Assembly (NCBI RefSeq): GCF_900104355.1
Contig: NZ_FNIY01000001.1
Location: forward strand, 806,001 to 870,000
Origin: Phyllobacterium sp. OV277
GTDB taxonomy: Bacteria; Pseudomonadota; Alphaproteobacteria; Rhizobiales; Rhizobiaceae
Direction: 5' to 3'
DNA: 64,000 nucleotides
Shown: positions 8,171 through 17,208 of the stretch, piece by piece
Numbering within the stretch: position 1 is the stretch's first letter
How the letters are laid out: each line of letters starts with the position of its first letter
Position numbers and translations under genes: made by a program
Notes under the pieces: generated by a model
Seen by the model: only the letters and a program-made list of their open reading frames with translations
Database searches by the model: none
Told to the model about the DNA's origin: nothing

Positions 8171-10513
8171 GTGCCACTGTCGAATTTCCATACACCTGAC
8201 GCTATCCGGTCGATGTTCGGCATGCGGGGAACGATCAACCCTGCTGTCAAACGGCGTGTCTATGCTGAACAGATGGATGTGGCGCTGAGACTGGCGCCGT
8301 TTACCGTCGTTGTCGCCATGAGTGTGGTGTTCGTTGTGGCTTTTGTCTTCTGGGATCAGGGACATAAGCTCTATCTGGGAAGCCTCTCAACAATCGTCAC
8401 CCTGATGACTGCTGCATCGCTCTTTGCATGCTGGCAATGGTACAAGGTGCCGAAGGTCAAGGAACTTAGCTTTGACGGCATCAAATATCTGATCATCACA
8501 TCCGCCTGCTATGGCTTATGTCTGGCCAGCATCCCGCTCATGTTGTTTCTGGAAGCCGATGCTTACCATAGGTTACTTATCGCCTGCACAGCCGCAGGCC
8601 TGATGGCAACCGGCATTGGTGTCGCTGTGGTTCCACTTGCAGCCATTGCCTTTTCGGGGGCGATTATCACAGGTTCGTTCTTCGCCCTCGCCTCAACCGG
8701 TGAGGATTTCTTTCTTTTCATTGCGATTCTGCTGGCGATCTACGCACTCTTCATTCTGTTCACCATTGTTCACATGAGCAATCTGATCGTTATGCGCACG
8801 CTCGACCAGATCAAGGTTGAGCAGCAGAAGGAAGTTATCAGTCTGCTGCTTTATGACTTCGAAGAGAACGCCAGCGACTGGATCTGGGAAACCGATGCAG
8901 ATCTGAAACTTCAGCACACCTCGCCCCGGCTTGCACAGATCGCTGAAAAAACCACCAAGCAATTGCAGGGAATGCCGTTTGCCCAACTCTTCAAGGTTGA
9001 CCAGTCGCACGCCGAAGAAGCGGTAAAAGTCGGCTCCATCTGGCAGGCCATCGAGAACCGCACGACGTTCCGCAATCACATCCTGCCGATCAACATTAAG
9101 GGCGAGACCCGTTGGTGGTCACTTACCGGCAAGGCGATTTTTGACAATGCCGGACAGTTCTGCGGTTATCGCGGTGTTGGTTCCGACGTGACAGCCGCCA
9201 AACAGTCGGAAGATCAGCTGTCCTATCTCGCCCGTTATGATGTGTTGACTGACCTGCCCAACAGAACCCTGTTCACGGATCAGCTTTCACAGGCGACCAA
9301 AGAACTTGAAGAGGGTCTTGCCGGATTTGCTGTGTTCTGTATCGACCTCGATGAGTTCAAGACGGTCAATGACAGCTTTGGCCATGGTATCGGTGATCAA
9401 CTGCTGAAACAGGTTGCAGAACGGCTGCGCAGCACATCACCAGCCACTTACATAGTGGCGCGTCTATCGGGTGACGAATTTGCCATCCTCGCCCCCGGCG
9501 CGGATCATGCGGATGCAACAACTTTGGCTCAGGATCTCGTCCAGACGATTTCTCAGCCATTCTGGATCGATGGTATCCAGATCAACATTCATATCAGCGT
9601 CGGTATTGCTCTTGCGCCGACAGACAGCGTCAATGACATCATGCGTTGCGCTGATCTGGCACTTTATCGCACCAAGAACGAAGGCCGGAACAGTTATCGT
9701 TTCTATGAAGTGGAAATGGATGCCCGCATTGAGGCAAAGCGCGCACTCGCAATGGATCTGCGCGGGGCTTTGGCCCGCAAGGAATTTATTTTGCATTTCC
9801 AGCCGATTGTCTCGGCCATAACGCTCAAGACAGTCGGATTTGAAACGCTACTGCGTTGGAAGCACCCGGTGCATGGCTATATTTCGCCAGCCATTTTTAT
9901 CCCGATCGCTGAAGAGACCGGCAATATTATTCCGCTTGGCGAATGGATCATTCAGGAAGCCTGCAGAACAGCTGTTCTCTGGCCAGATGATATCAACGTA
10001 GCGATCAATATCTCGGCCATCCAGTTTCGCCACTCGGACCTTGCATCCATTGTCCGCGATGCGCTGACAACGAACAAGTTGAAGCCCAATCGCCTTGAAC
10101 TCGAAATCACCGAATCGGTGTTTCTTGAAGCAAATGTCGCGGCCATATCCCTGCTTCGCCAGTTCCGCGCCATGGGTGTCAGCATCGCCCTTGATGACTT
10201 CGGTACGGGCTATTCCAGTTTGAGCTATCTGCGCAAAATGCCATTCGACAAGATCAAAATCGATCAGTCCTTCGTGCGTGATCTTCCACACAACCGGGGC
10301 AGCCTTGCCATTATTCGCGCTGTCATGGGACTGGGTGCCAGCATGGGCATGAAGATCACAGCGGAAGGCGTGGAAACGCGCGAACAGCTTGCCTGTCTGC
10401 AAAAGGAAGGCTGCGATCAGGTTCAGGGCTTTCTCTTCAGCCCCGCAGAGCCTTTTGAAAAGACCTCCGGCCTCATGTCATTTGACCGCGACCGTTACGA
10501 AGTCGCCAGCTGA
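8171..10513 (+). CDS. Membrane PAS-GGDEF-EAL protein (cyclic-di-GMP turnover)
   Basis: An inner-membrane signalling protein of up to 780 aa. About six membrane helices (residues 38-215) are followed by a PAS domain (about 225-340), a GGDEF domain and an EAL domain. The GGDEF signature is SGDEF and lacks an RxxD inhibitory site. The EAL signature is FETLLRW, with ETL in place of EAL. DDFGTGYSSLSYL and AEGVET in the EAL domain are intact. Either activity is possible, and phosphodiesterase is perhaps more likely. The GTG at 8171 has a weak ribosome site, and an ATG at 8213 is an alternative start. Confidence 0.9.
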   Translation: MPLSNFHTPDAIRSMFGMRGTINPAVKRRVYAEQMDVALRLAPFTVVVAMSVVFVVAFVFWDQGHKLYLGSLSTIVTLMTAASLFACWQWYKVPKVKELSFDGIKYLIITSACYGLCLASIPLMLFLEADAYHRLLIACTAAGLMATGIGVAVVPLAAIAFSGAIITGSFFALASTGEDFFLFIAILLAIYALFILFTIVHMSNLIVMRTLDQIKVEQQKEVISLLLYDFEENASDWIWETDADLKLQHTSPRLAQIAEKTTKQLQGMPFAQLFKVDQSHAEEAVKVGSIWQAIENRTTFRNHILPINIKGETRWWSLTGKAIFDNAGQFCGYRGVGSDVTAAKQSEDQLSYLARYDVLTDLPNRTLFTDQLSQATKELEEGLAGFAVFCIDLDEFKTVNDSFGHGIGDQLLKQVAERLRSTSPATYIVARLSGDEFAILAPGADHADATTLAQDLVQTISQPFWIDGIQINIHISVGIALAPTDSVNDIMRCADLALYRTKNEGRNSYRFYEVEMDARIEAKRALAMDLRGALARKEFILHFQPIVSAITLKTVGFETLLRWKHPVHGYISPAIFIPIAEETGNIIPLGEWIIQEACRTAVLWPDDINVAINISAIQFRHSDLASIVRDALTTNKLKPNRLELEITESVFLEANVAAISLLRQFRAMGVSIALDDFGTGYSSLSYLRKMPFDKIKIDQSFVRDLPHNRGSLAIIRAVMGLGASMGMKITAEGVETREQLACLQKEGCDQVQGFLFSPAEPFEKTSGLMSFDRDRYEVAS

Positions 10514-10540
10514 AACCCACAGGGGATTGCCCTCCAAGGA

Positions 10541-12358
10541 TTAAGCCTGACGTTTTGTCTTGTCCTGCACAACAGGACGATAGCTTGGTGACAGCCGCGA
10601 GTCCTTGGGCCAATAGGCCAGAAACCCCTTGATGACCTCGCCCGGAATATCGAGCGGGTTATACTGATCCCGGTCCACGAACATCAAAGACTGTTCCCCA
10701 TGGCCAAGCAGGCCCTGAGCCGCGCTGTGGATCTCGTGCTGCAATGTTACGAACTTGCGGTTGTGCTTGGCGATCTTGATGCGAACACTGATCTGTTCGA
10801 ATTCCTTCGATTCCCGGCGGTAGTCATGGGTGAAGGAGCGCGTGAGAATATAGAACCGCGTCGTTGCCAGATCAAAATCCGGCATGCAGACATTGAAAAA
10901 CAGCTCACGCGCCTTGCCAACCCAGCGCACATAATTGGCGAAATACACATTACCCACGGAATTGGTGTCGTCGTAGGTCGGTGTGAGATGCATGACAAAC
11001 CACTCGCCATCGAAGCCATGCGATTGCGAGATTTCCTGCGAACCCGCGGCAGTGGTCAGCGGCGCGGCACTCATCATGCGGATTGGCTGATCAACGATTT
11101 CTACCGGTATCGCCTTGGATTTCGGACCAATCAATTCGATGATGACAGGCAATGCGCCGATCAAACCGATAAACGGCGACAGGAACAGGAAGCCGGGCAC
11201 GGGCTGGATGTAACCCAGAACGAAGATCAAGGATGATCCGCAGCCAATAAGAAAGCTCAGCACGGGATCAAATTTCGGCTTCGCACCAAGCGCTTCACAC
11301 ACGAGGTTGGCCGAGGCGCTGACAAACAATGTCGCAAAAGGCATCATGAAATACATGAGTGAAAAATTCGCAGGCACTGCCGCATAGGCGACCCAGGCGG
11401 CACCAATCAGCAGCCAGAGCGGTGATGATGCAATGCCATCGGGGATAAGCGCCAGAAGCGGGCTGTTACTGCGCATGTTTTTGCCGCGCAGATACCAATT
11501 GGTAGCGCAGTAAAAACTGTCGACTGTCGATGCCAATGCGATGACAGTCCAGATGACAAAGGCGATTTCCAGATAGGTCGAACCGTTTTCTGCGGAAAGC
11601 ACAGCCGCCGCGGAAACCGATCCCTGTGCACTTGGCAAACCATCAATGGAAATGATGCTGCCAATGGGTCCAACCGCCGAGGCTGTCAGCGCATTGAGCA
11701 AAAGAAAGCCGAAGAACAGCAAGGCACCGGCACCATAGGCGAGGCCGACAGACCCGCCCTCGCGTTTGATGTAGACGGCACGCTGCCAGTGCTGGATGTC
11801 GAGCCAAGGGCCGAGCAAAAACCCGATCAGCGTTGGCATAACCAGACCATAAAAACGCGCATCGAAACTTTGAAGCGGCACACCGGGATAATCAGACGTT
11901 TGTCTCAGACCGACCAGCAGGACAATACCGGCGGCAACACCGACAATCATGTAGACGATATGCAGCAATTTGAGCTGTTGCAGGGATAGGGCATGTCCGA
12001 TCGCACAGGAGACCAAAAGCAGGAAAGCAACGCCGATCGATGCACCCTCACCCACAATCGGCTGCCAGAGATAGGCAACAAACCCGAAAATCGTAACAAC
12101 AAGCGCCGCCATCTGGAACAGCAGAAAGACGCCAACATAGCGGCTTTCAATGTCCTTCATGATCTGATCAGGCGTTCGCTTGCTGCGACCGAGAATATAA
12201 CCGAATAGCCAGAGCCCACCGACATTGGCAATCGCGAACCCGAAGAAGCCCAGCCAGCCATAAGTCAGGGTGACATGGATTGAATAGAAGAAACCCAATC
12301 CCCATAACCAGGATAGGCCAATTGTAGGCGCCCACATAAGATTTCGCACGAACGTCAT
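10541..12358 (-). CDS. Fusion of a solute-symporter-like membrane domain and a hotdog thioesterase
   Basis: About 605 aa. The first 430 residues form some 12-13 membrane helices. LDIQHWQRA and ALASTVDSFYCATNWYL resemble the sodium:solute symporter (SSS) fold. After a short linker comes a cytosolic 4-hydroxybenzoyl-CoA-thioesterase-like hotdog domain with HLTPTYDDTNSVGNVYFANY and VGKARELFF. The Asp of DTN and the GNVYFANYVRW helix match the YbgC/FcbC class. The fusion suggests coupling of uptake to acyl-CoA hydrolysis, or sensing, but no function is known to me. The ORF extends to a TTG at 12457. I chose the ATG at 12358, and neither start has a strong ribosome site. Confidence 0.75.
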   Translation of the reverse strand: MTFVRNLMWAPTIGLSWLWGLGFFYSIHVTLTYGWLGFFGFAIANVGGLWLFGYILGRSKRTPDQIMKDIESRYVGVFLLFQMAALVVTIFGFVAYLWQPIVGEGASIGVAFLLLVSCAIGHALSLQQLKLLHIVYMIVGVAAGIVLLVGLRQTSDYPGVPLQSFDARFYGLVMPTLIGFLLGPWLDIQHWQRAVYIKREGGSVGLAYGAGALLFFGFLLLNALTASAVGPIGSIISIDGLPSAQGSVSAAAVLSAENGSTYLEIAFVIWTVIALASTVDSFYCATNWYLRGKNMRSNSPLLALIPDGIASSPLWLLIGAAWVAYAAVPANFSLMYFMMPFATLFVSASANLVCEALGAKPKFDPVLSFLIGCGSSLIFVLGYIQPVPGFLFLSPFIGLIGALPVIIELIGPKSKAIPVEIVDQPIRMMSAAPLTTAAGSQEISQSHGFDGEWFVMHLTPTYDDTNSVGNVYFANYVRWVGKARELFFNVCMPDFDLATTRFYILTRSFTHDYRRESKEFEQISVRIKIAKHNRKFVTLQHEIHSAAQGLLGHGEQSLMFVDRDQYNPLDIPGEVIKGFLAYWPKDSRLSPSYRPVVQDKTKRQA

Positions 12359-12736
12359 GTCTATCCAGCTTTTCGAGAGTCGGTGATCGTCAACACCAAC
12401 TTTAATCGACGTTATTCGTCGTGATAAGTCAATGATTTGCTCTTCGCAGTTGCGCAAAGAATCAGCATTTTTTGCTTTCTTTCCTATTGCAGGCGCAAAC
12501 AGTTTTCATCGGGATTTCCAGCCAGAATAACGTTAAGAATGCTGCCGGAACTGACGTTTGAAGTCCCGATACGGACTGTTGCGCAATGGTTCCTTCAAGA
12601 TACAGCAAAATCATGGCAGGAATCACCACAGATCCACGATTTATCCTCTGGGTGTGAAAGAGATATGTCAGCGAGCAGAACGCGATTATAGCCGGGATTC
12701 AATACTGGCCAGATGGGTAATCAGCTTTTGATAACG

Positions 12737-12784
12737 CCCTTGCAAGGGTTGTCATGGGGTAGCTCGAATGGTCTAACCCCATGA
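12737..12784. promoter_or_regulatory. Two palindromes upstream of a 48-aa membrane protein gene
   Basis: CCCTTGCAAGGG (12737-12748) is a perfect 12-bp palindrome. It is followed by a 9-bp-arm inverted repeat, TCATGGGGT with ACCCCATGA (12752-12760 and 12776-12784). Both lie in the 450-bp stretch without a larger gene, just before the small gene at 12811. They could be operator plus leader stem. Confidence 0.4.
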
Positions 12785-12810
12785 GAACATTTGCATCTGG
12801 AAGGGCCAAT

Positions 12811-12957
12811 ATGAACCAGAACATGCTTTACCTGATCATTGGTGGATTGATCGTACTCGTCCTCGGGCTGGGTTTCTACATTTACGACCAGAATACAAAG
12901 CCAGCCGGGATCGAGTTAAAGATCGGTGAAAGCGGCGTGTCCGTTCAACAGAAATAG
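12811..12957 (+). CDS. Small single-pass membrane protein, 48 aa
   Basis: The ORF begins MNQNMLYLIIGGLIVLVLGL. One membrane helix (about residues 5-24) is followed by a short polar tail, with residues PAGIELKIGESGVSV suggesting a beta strand. GGAAGGG seven bases before the ATG is a good ribosome site. Function unknown. Small proteins of this layout are common envelope proteins in Rhizobiales. A hairpin follows the stop. Confidence 0.7.
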   Translation: MNQNMLYLIIGGLIVLVLGLGFYIYDQNTKPAGIELKIGESGVSVQQK

Positions 12958-12968
12958 CACAGGAAGAG

Positions 12969-13000
12969 CAGGCACCGGCTTTCCATATCGCCGATGCCTG
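12969..13000. terminator. Hairpin between convergent genes
   Basis: CAGGCACCGGC pairs with GCCGATGCCTG (11 bp, one mismatch) between the 48-aa gene and the phosphatase gene. It is probably a shared terminator. Confidence 0.55.
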
Positions 13001-13008
13001 TTGACTGA

Positions 13009-13809
13009 TTATAGGCCAGCAATCTTCTTGAGATCATCGACTGCGCCCGGCGCGGCAGCAAGAACAGGTGCGCCCTTGGTCAACCCATCTCCCTTCACCG
13101 GAAAAGGATGGTGCCAGCCGCCCGCTTCCTTGACGAGGCAATACCCGGCCATGCAGTCCCAGGCATGCATGTAAGGTTCGTAATAGCCAACCAGACGTCC
13201 CGCCGCCACATAGGCCAGCATGAGTGCGCCTGAGCCGTTGCGGATAAAATTGCCGCCCGCTTCCAGCAGCTTTTCCACCAGCGACGCAACGACCGCCGGA
13301 GTGACGTGATGATTGGCACCGATGCCCGTCACTGCATTGCGAATGGTTTTTTCAGAATCGATAGTGAGCGCCTTGCCGTTCAATGTCGCACCCATGCCAA
13401 GCGCTGAAGCATAAAGTTCATCATTACACGGCACATAAATCACCCCGACAACGATCTCCTCTCCGCGCATGGCCGCAATGGAAATACACCAGGTCGGCAT
13501 GCCGTTGACGAAAGGACTGGTGCCATCAATCGGGTCAATGACCCATGTGAACTCCGACGTTCCCTCGCTCGCACCATATTCTTCGCCAAGCACTGCATCA
13601 CCGGGATAGGTAGCGCCGATACGTGCACGGATCAGTTCTTCCACTTCCCGGTCGGCGATTGAAACCACATCCTGCGGATCAGCTTTGGTTTCGATAACCA
13701 GCCGCTCGCGCGCATTGAAATGCGCCAGTGCCACGGCTCCGGCTTCGATAGCCATCTTCTTGGCAAGATCAAAACGGCCCTGCAATTCGGCTTGCGCATG
13801 CGATGTCAT
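13009..13809 (-). CDS. Inositol monophosphatase family protein
   Basis: A magnesium-dependent sugar-phosphatase fold, 266 aa. GEEYG, WVIDPIDGTSPFVNGMP and HAWDCMAGYCLVKEAGG are the family's metal- and substrate-binding motifs. The gene lies 23 bases downstream of an ABC importer operon on the same strand. A natural reading is removal of phosphate from an imported phosphorylated sugar or polyol, but inositol phosphate or another substrate is equally possible from sequence alone. Confidence 0.9.
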   Translation of the reverse strand: MTSHAQAELQGRFDLAKKMAIEAGAVALAHFNARERLVIETKADPQDVVSIADREVEELIRARIGATYPGDAVLGEEYGASEGTSEFTWVIDPIDGTSPFVNGMPTWCISIAAMRGEEIVVGVIYVPCNDELYASALGMGATLNGKALTIDSEKTIRNAVTGIGANHHVTPAVVASLVEKLLEAGGNFIRNGSGALMLAYVAAGRLVGYYEPYMHAWDCMAGYCLVKEAGGWHHPFPVKGDGLTKGAPVLAAAPGAVDDLKKIAGL

Positions 13810-13832
13810 GATAGTCCTTTGAAAATACAGTT

Positions 13833-14894
13833 TCAGTTGTTGATGATAGCGATGCCACGGTGATGAAAACCGATGCTCACATTGGTTGCGGGGGCAAGAT
13901 TGCGGTCAACAGCCGGATCAACCACGAACAGTGTTCCGGATGCCGTTTCGACCTCATATTCAACATGATCACCGAGATAGGCGGCATGCCGGATGCTTCC
14001 GGCAAAGGCGCCATTCTCCTCCGGCTCCAGCGTAATTGCATTCGGCCTCACTGCAATCTTTGCCGGCCCCGGCTTGGCGTTGCGCCCCGGCACCGTATGT
14101 TCCAGCGTGCCAATGCGGATAATAGCCTTGCCGCCATCGCTGCGTAGCACTTCACAAGGCACCACATTGGCCTCGCCGATAAAGTCGGCGATAAAAGATG
14201 AAGCCGGTGCCTCATACAATTCGCGCGGCGTCCCCTGCTGGGCAATCACGCCGTCCTGCATGACGATGATCCGGTCGGACACGGCAAGCGCTTCTTCCTG
14301 ATCATGGGTGACATAAACTGCCGTGAAACCAAGCCGCTGCTGCAACTCACGGATTTCCGTGCGCACGCGGCGGCGCAGACGCGCATCAAGATTGGACAGG
14401 GGTTCATCCAGCAGCAGCACTTGCGGCTCCAGAACCAGCGCGCGGGCAACGGCAACGCGCTGCTGTTGACCACCGGAAAGCTCGGCAGGCAGGCGCTGGC
14501 CATACCCCGCAAGGCCAACCTGTTTAAGACCCTCTTCTGCCTTTTCGCGCGCATCGGACTTTTTCATACGGGATGATTCAAGACCGTAAGCAACATTCTC
14601 AAGCACCGACATATGCGGAAACAACGCATAGGACTGGAACACCATCGACACATCGCGCTCATTGGCCGGAAGCATGGTTACATCCTTGCCGCCGATCAGG
14701 ATACGGCCCGAAGACGGGTGCTCAAGCCCGGCCAGCATGCGCAGGGTCGTGGTCTTACCGCAGCCGGAAGGTCCAAGCAGTGTGACAAGCGTGCCGGGCT
14801 CGATATCCAGCGACAGATCATGAATCGCCGTGAAATTTCCAAACTGCTTTTTGACATTGGAGAAAACGACGGAGCCGGTGCGATGCGTGGTCAT
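13833..14894 (-). CDS. ABC transporter ATP-binding protein (FbpC/AfuC/PotA type)
   Basis: An ATPase of 353 aa. GPSGCGKTTTLRML is Walker A, LSGGQQQRVAVARAL the signature and [16 protein letters not shown] Walker B. A TOBE domain occupies the C-terminus. The ATG overlaps the permease stop by four bases, so the genes are translationally coupled. Together with the upstream permease and binding protein it forms one importer. Confidence 0.92.
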   Translation of the reverse strand: MTTHRTGSVVFSNVKKQFGNFTAIHDLSLDIEPGTLVTLLGPSGCGKTTTLRMLAGLEHPSSGRILIGGKDVTMLPANERDVSMVFQSYALFPHMSVLENVAYGLESSRMKKSDAREKAEEGLKQVGLAGYGQRLPAELSGGQQQRVAVARALVLEPQVLLLDEPLSNLDARLRRRVRTEIRELQQRLGFTAVYVTHDQEEALAVSDRIIVMQDGVIAQQGTPRELYEAPASSFIADFIGEANVVPCEVLRSDGGKAIIRIGTLEHTVPGRNAKPGPAKIAVRPNAITLEPEENGAFAGSIRHAAYLGDHVEYEVETASGTLFVVDPAVDRNLAPATNVSIGFHHRGIAIINN

Positions 14895-17119
14895 GAGGCG
14901 GCCTTTTCTTTTGGGGTGGCAGACGGAACAAAGGCAGTTGCGACACGGTTTTCGCGCCGCAGCTTTCGTTCGCCCACCAGAAGCTGGAAACAGGTGATGA
15001 TGACGATCATCACGACAATCAACATCGATGAATAGGCCACCGCCACGCCGTACTCGCCATTTTCGACCAGTCCGACAATGTAGGATGTCGCCATATTATA
15101 CTCGGCGCTCACAAGGAATATGACAGCGCTGATCGAGGTGATGGCCCGCACAAAGGAATAGACCAGTGCGGCAACGATTGCCGGACGCAGCAGGGGCAGA
15201 ATGACCTTGCGGATGGTACGGAAACTGGTTGCCCGCAATGTCAGCGATGCCTCATCAAGGCTCTTGTCGAGCTGGCTCATGGCCGCCACGCCGCCACGCA
15301 CGCCGACAGGCATGTTACGGAAGACGAAACAGGCGATGAGGATCAGCGCCGTACCGGTCATCTCAAGCGGCGGCAGGTTGAACGCCATGATATAGCTGAT
15401 GCCGATAACCGTACCGGGAATGGCAAAGCTCATCATCAGGGCAAACTCAAACACATTACGACCGACAAAGCGCTGGCGGACGATGAGGTAGGCCGTCAGC
15501 AAACCAACAGCGGCAGTCAGCGGTGCCGAGATCAACGCGATCTTGATGGTCGTCCAGAACGAATTCCAGGCAACGCCGGTCCAGGCAATCGCACCATTCT
15601 CGAAGCTGAAAGAGAATGCCCGCTGGTAGTGTTCCAGCGTCAGCGTGTTGTCGAGACCCCATGTGCGCACGAAGCCGCCAAACAGGATCATGCCGTAGAT
15701 GACAAGCGTGAAAATGATCCATGGAATGACAATCGCATGGACACCAATGGACAAAGATCGCGGCAAGGCAATATGCGCGCCGGAATCCCCCTTGCCCGTC
15801 ACCGTAGCAAAGCTCTTGCCCGCCAGCCAAACGCGCTGGGCCAGAAACGCCGACAGCGTGAAGAAGAGAAGAATGATAGCAAGAACCGCCGCCCGCGACG
15901 GGTCATTCTGCGAGCCGACCACTGCAAAGAAGATTTCCGTCGACAGCACGCCGTGACTGCCGCCAAGCACCAGCGGATTACCGAAATCCGCCATGCTTTC
16001 GATAAAGCCGATGAGAAATGCATTGGCGAGGCCGGGCTTCATCAGGGGCAGCGAAACCCGCCAGAATGTGCGCCAGCGGTCGGCACGCAGGGTCTGCGAC
16101 GCCTCTTCCATGGATGGGCTGACACCTTCCACAACGCCAATCAGCACAAGGAAGGATATCGGCGTGAACGACAGGACCTGCGCGATCCATATGCCGGTCA
16201 GGCCATAGAGCCAGCGGCCCGGCTCGATGCCGAAAAAATTGGACAATTGCTGGGTCACAACACCCGCCCGGCCAAACAGCAGGATGAGCGCAAGGCCAAT
16301 AACAAAAGGCGGCGTGATGATCGGCAGGATCGTCAGCAGACGCAGGCCTTTTTTGAAGGGAAAGCGCGTGCGCGTTGCCACCAGTGCAAAACAGAGGCCG
16401 AGAAGCGTGGAGCCGGAGGCGGAAAGAATGGCAAGAAACAGCGTGCGCCATGCAATGCCGCAGCGATTGCCGCCCACAACGCAATCAAGGCTCCAGATTG
16501 ACGGGTCCTGAATATTACGGATGAAACCGGATGGATCGAACGAGCCATCAACACTCTGAACCGAGCCAATGAGCATGCTGCCGACGGGGTAGAACACGAA
16601 AATCGCGACCAGAAAGATCAGCAGTGCAATCGACGCGACGACAAAGGCGTCACCACGCAGGACACTCCGCTCGGCCAGCCCAAAGGAGAACATCAGGACA
16701 AACGATAGCGCGACCAGACCGGCACCGGCACCCATGGAGGGTTGCCCGTCCGCAAGTGCTCCGAAGAGATGTTCGCTGATCGCCCAGGTCCAACCGGTAA
16801 AACCAACGGCCAGCCCCTGCAGCACCAGAAACACAATGCCGACAGCCCCCGCTCCGACAAGCAGATTGGCCCGCAAAGGCGAAACCTTGAATGCGCGCGC
16901 GAAAAGGCCCAACGCGAACAGAACGGCGATAATAATAAGCGTCCAGCGCCCATGATAAGCCATCTGCACGAGGCCGGGTGCCTCTGCCGGGCCGGACGGA
17001 AAATTGCCAAGCCAGCCGAAGCCATAAAAACCGCTTTCGATCCTGTACCACGGTACAAGCGCAAACCCGGCAAGACCGATACCGAGAGCAATGTTCAATC
17101 TCCGGTCGCTACGTTCCAT
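14891..17119 (-). CDS. ABC transporter permease, fused double-domain (FbpB/AfuB type)
   Basis: 742 aa with two homologous permease halves, each with an EAA loop (MEEASQTLRADRWRTFWRVSLPLMKPG and LDEASLTLRATSFRTIRKVILPLLRPA). Extra N-terminal helices precede the first half. I use the ATG at 17119. The longer ORF start at 17188 is a GTG inside a strong hairpin. Fused permeases of this kind occur with iron(III) and organophosphate binding proteins. Confidence 0.9.
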   Translation of the reverse strand: MERSDRRLNIALGIGLAGFALVPWYRIESGFYGFGWLGNFPSGPAEAPGLVQMAYHGRWTLIIIAVLFALGLFARAFKVSPLRANLLVGAGAVGIVFLVLQGLAVGFTGWTWAISEHLFGALADGQPSMGAGAGLVALSFVLMFSFGLAERSVLRGDAFVVASIALLIFLVAIFVFYPVGSMLIGSVQSVDGSFDPSGFIRNIQDPSIWSLDCVVGGNRCGIAWRTLFLAILSASGSTLLGLCFALVATRTRFPFKKGLRLLTILPIITPPFVIGLALILLFGRAGVVTQQLSNFFGIEPGRWLYGLTGIWIAQVLSFTPISFLVLIGVVEGVSPSMEEASQTLRADRWRTFWRVSLPLMKPGLANAFLIGFIESMADFGNPLVLGGSHGVLSTEIFFAVVGSQNDPSRAAVLAIILLFFTLSAFLAQRVWLAGKSFATVTGKGDSGAHIALPRSLSIGVHAIVIPWIIFTLVIYGMILFGGFVRTWGLDNTLTLEHYQRAFSFSFENGAIAWTGVAWNSFWTTIKIALISAPLTAAVGLLTAYLIVRQRFVGRNVFEFALMMSFAIPGTVIGISYIMAFNLPPLEMTGTALILIACFVFRNMPVGVRGGVAAMSQLDKSLDEASLTLRATSFRTIRKVILPLLRPAIVAALVYSFVRAITSISAVIFLVSAEYNMATSYIVGLVENGEYGVAVAYSSMLIVVMIVIITCFQLLVGERKLRRENRVATAFVPSATPKEKAAS

Positions 17120-17160
17120 TGTGCTACCCAATACTGTCTTCAAAGATGGAAATGGCAGTT

Positions 17161-17190
17161 GCGTGCCCGAACGCATGAAATCGGGCACGC
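17161..17190 (-). other. Intercistronic hairpin between binding-protein and permease genes
   Basis: GCGTGCCCGA and TCGGGCACGC form a perfect 10-bp stem with a 10-nt loop, 19 bases after the binding-protein stop. Such stems commonly protect the binding-protein mRNA from 3' decay, which gives it higher expression than the permease. Confidence 0.65.
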
Positions 17191-17208
17191 AAAACTCAGG
17201 AAATCAGA

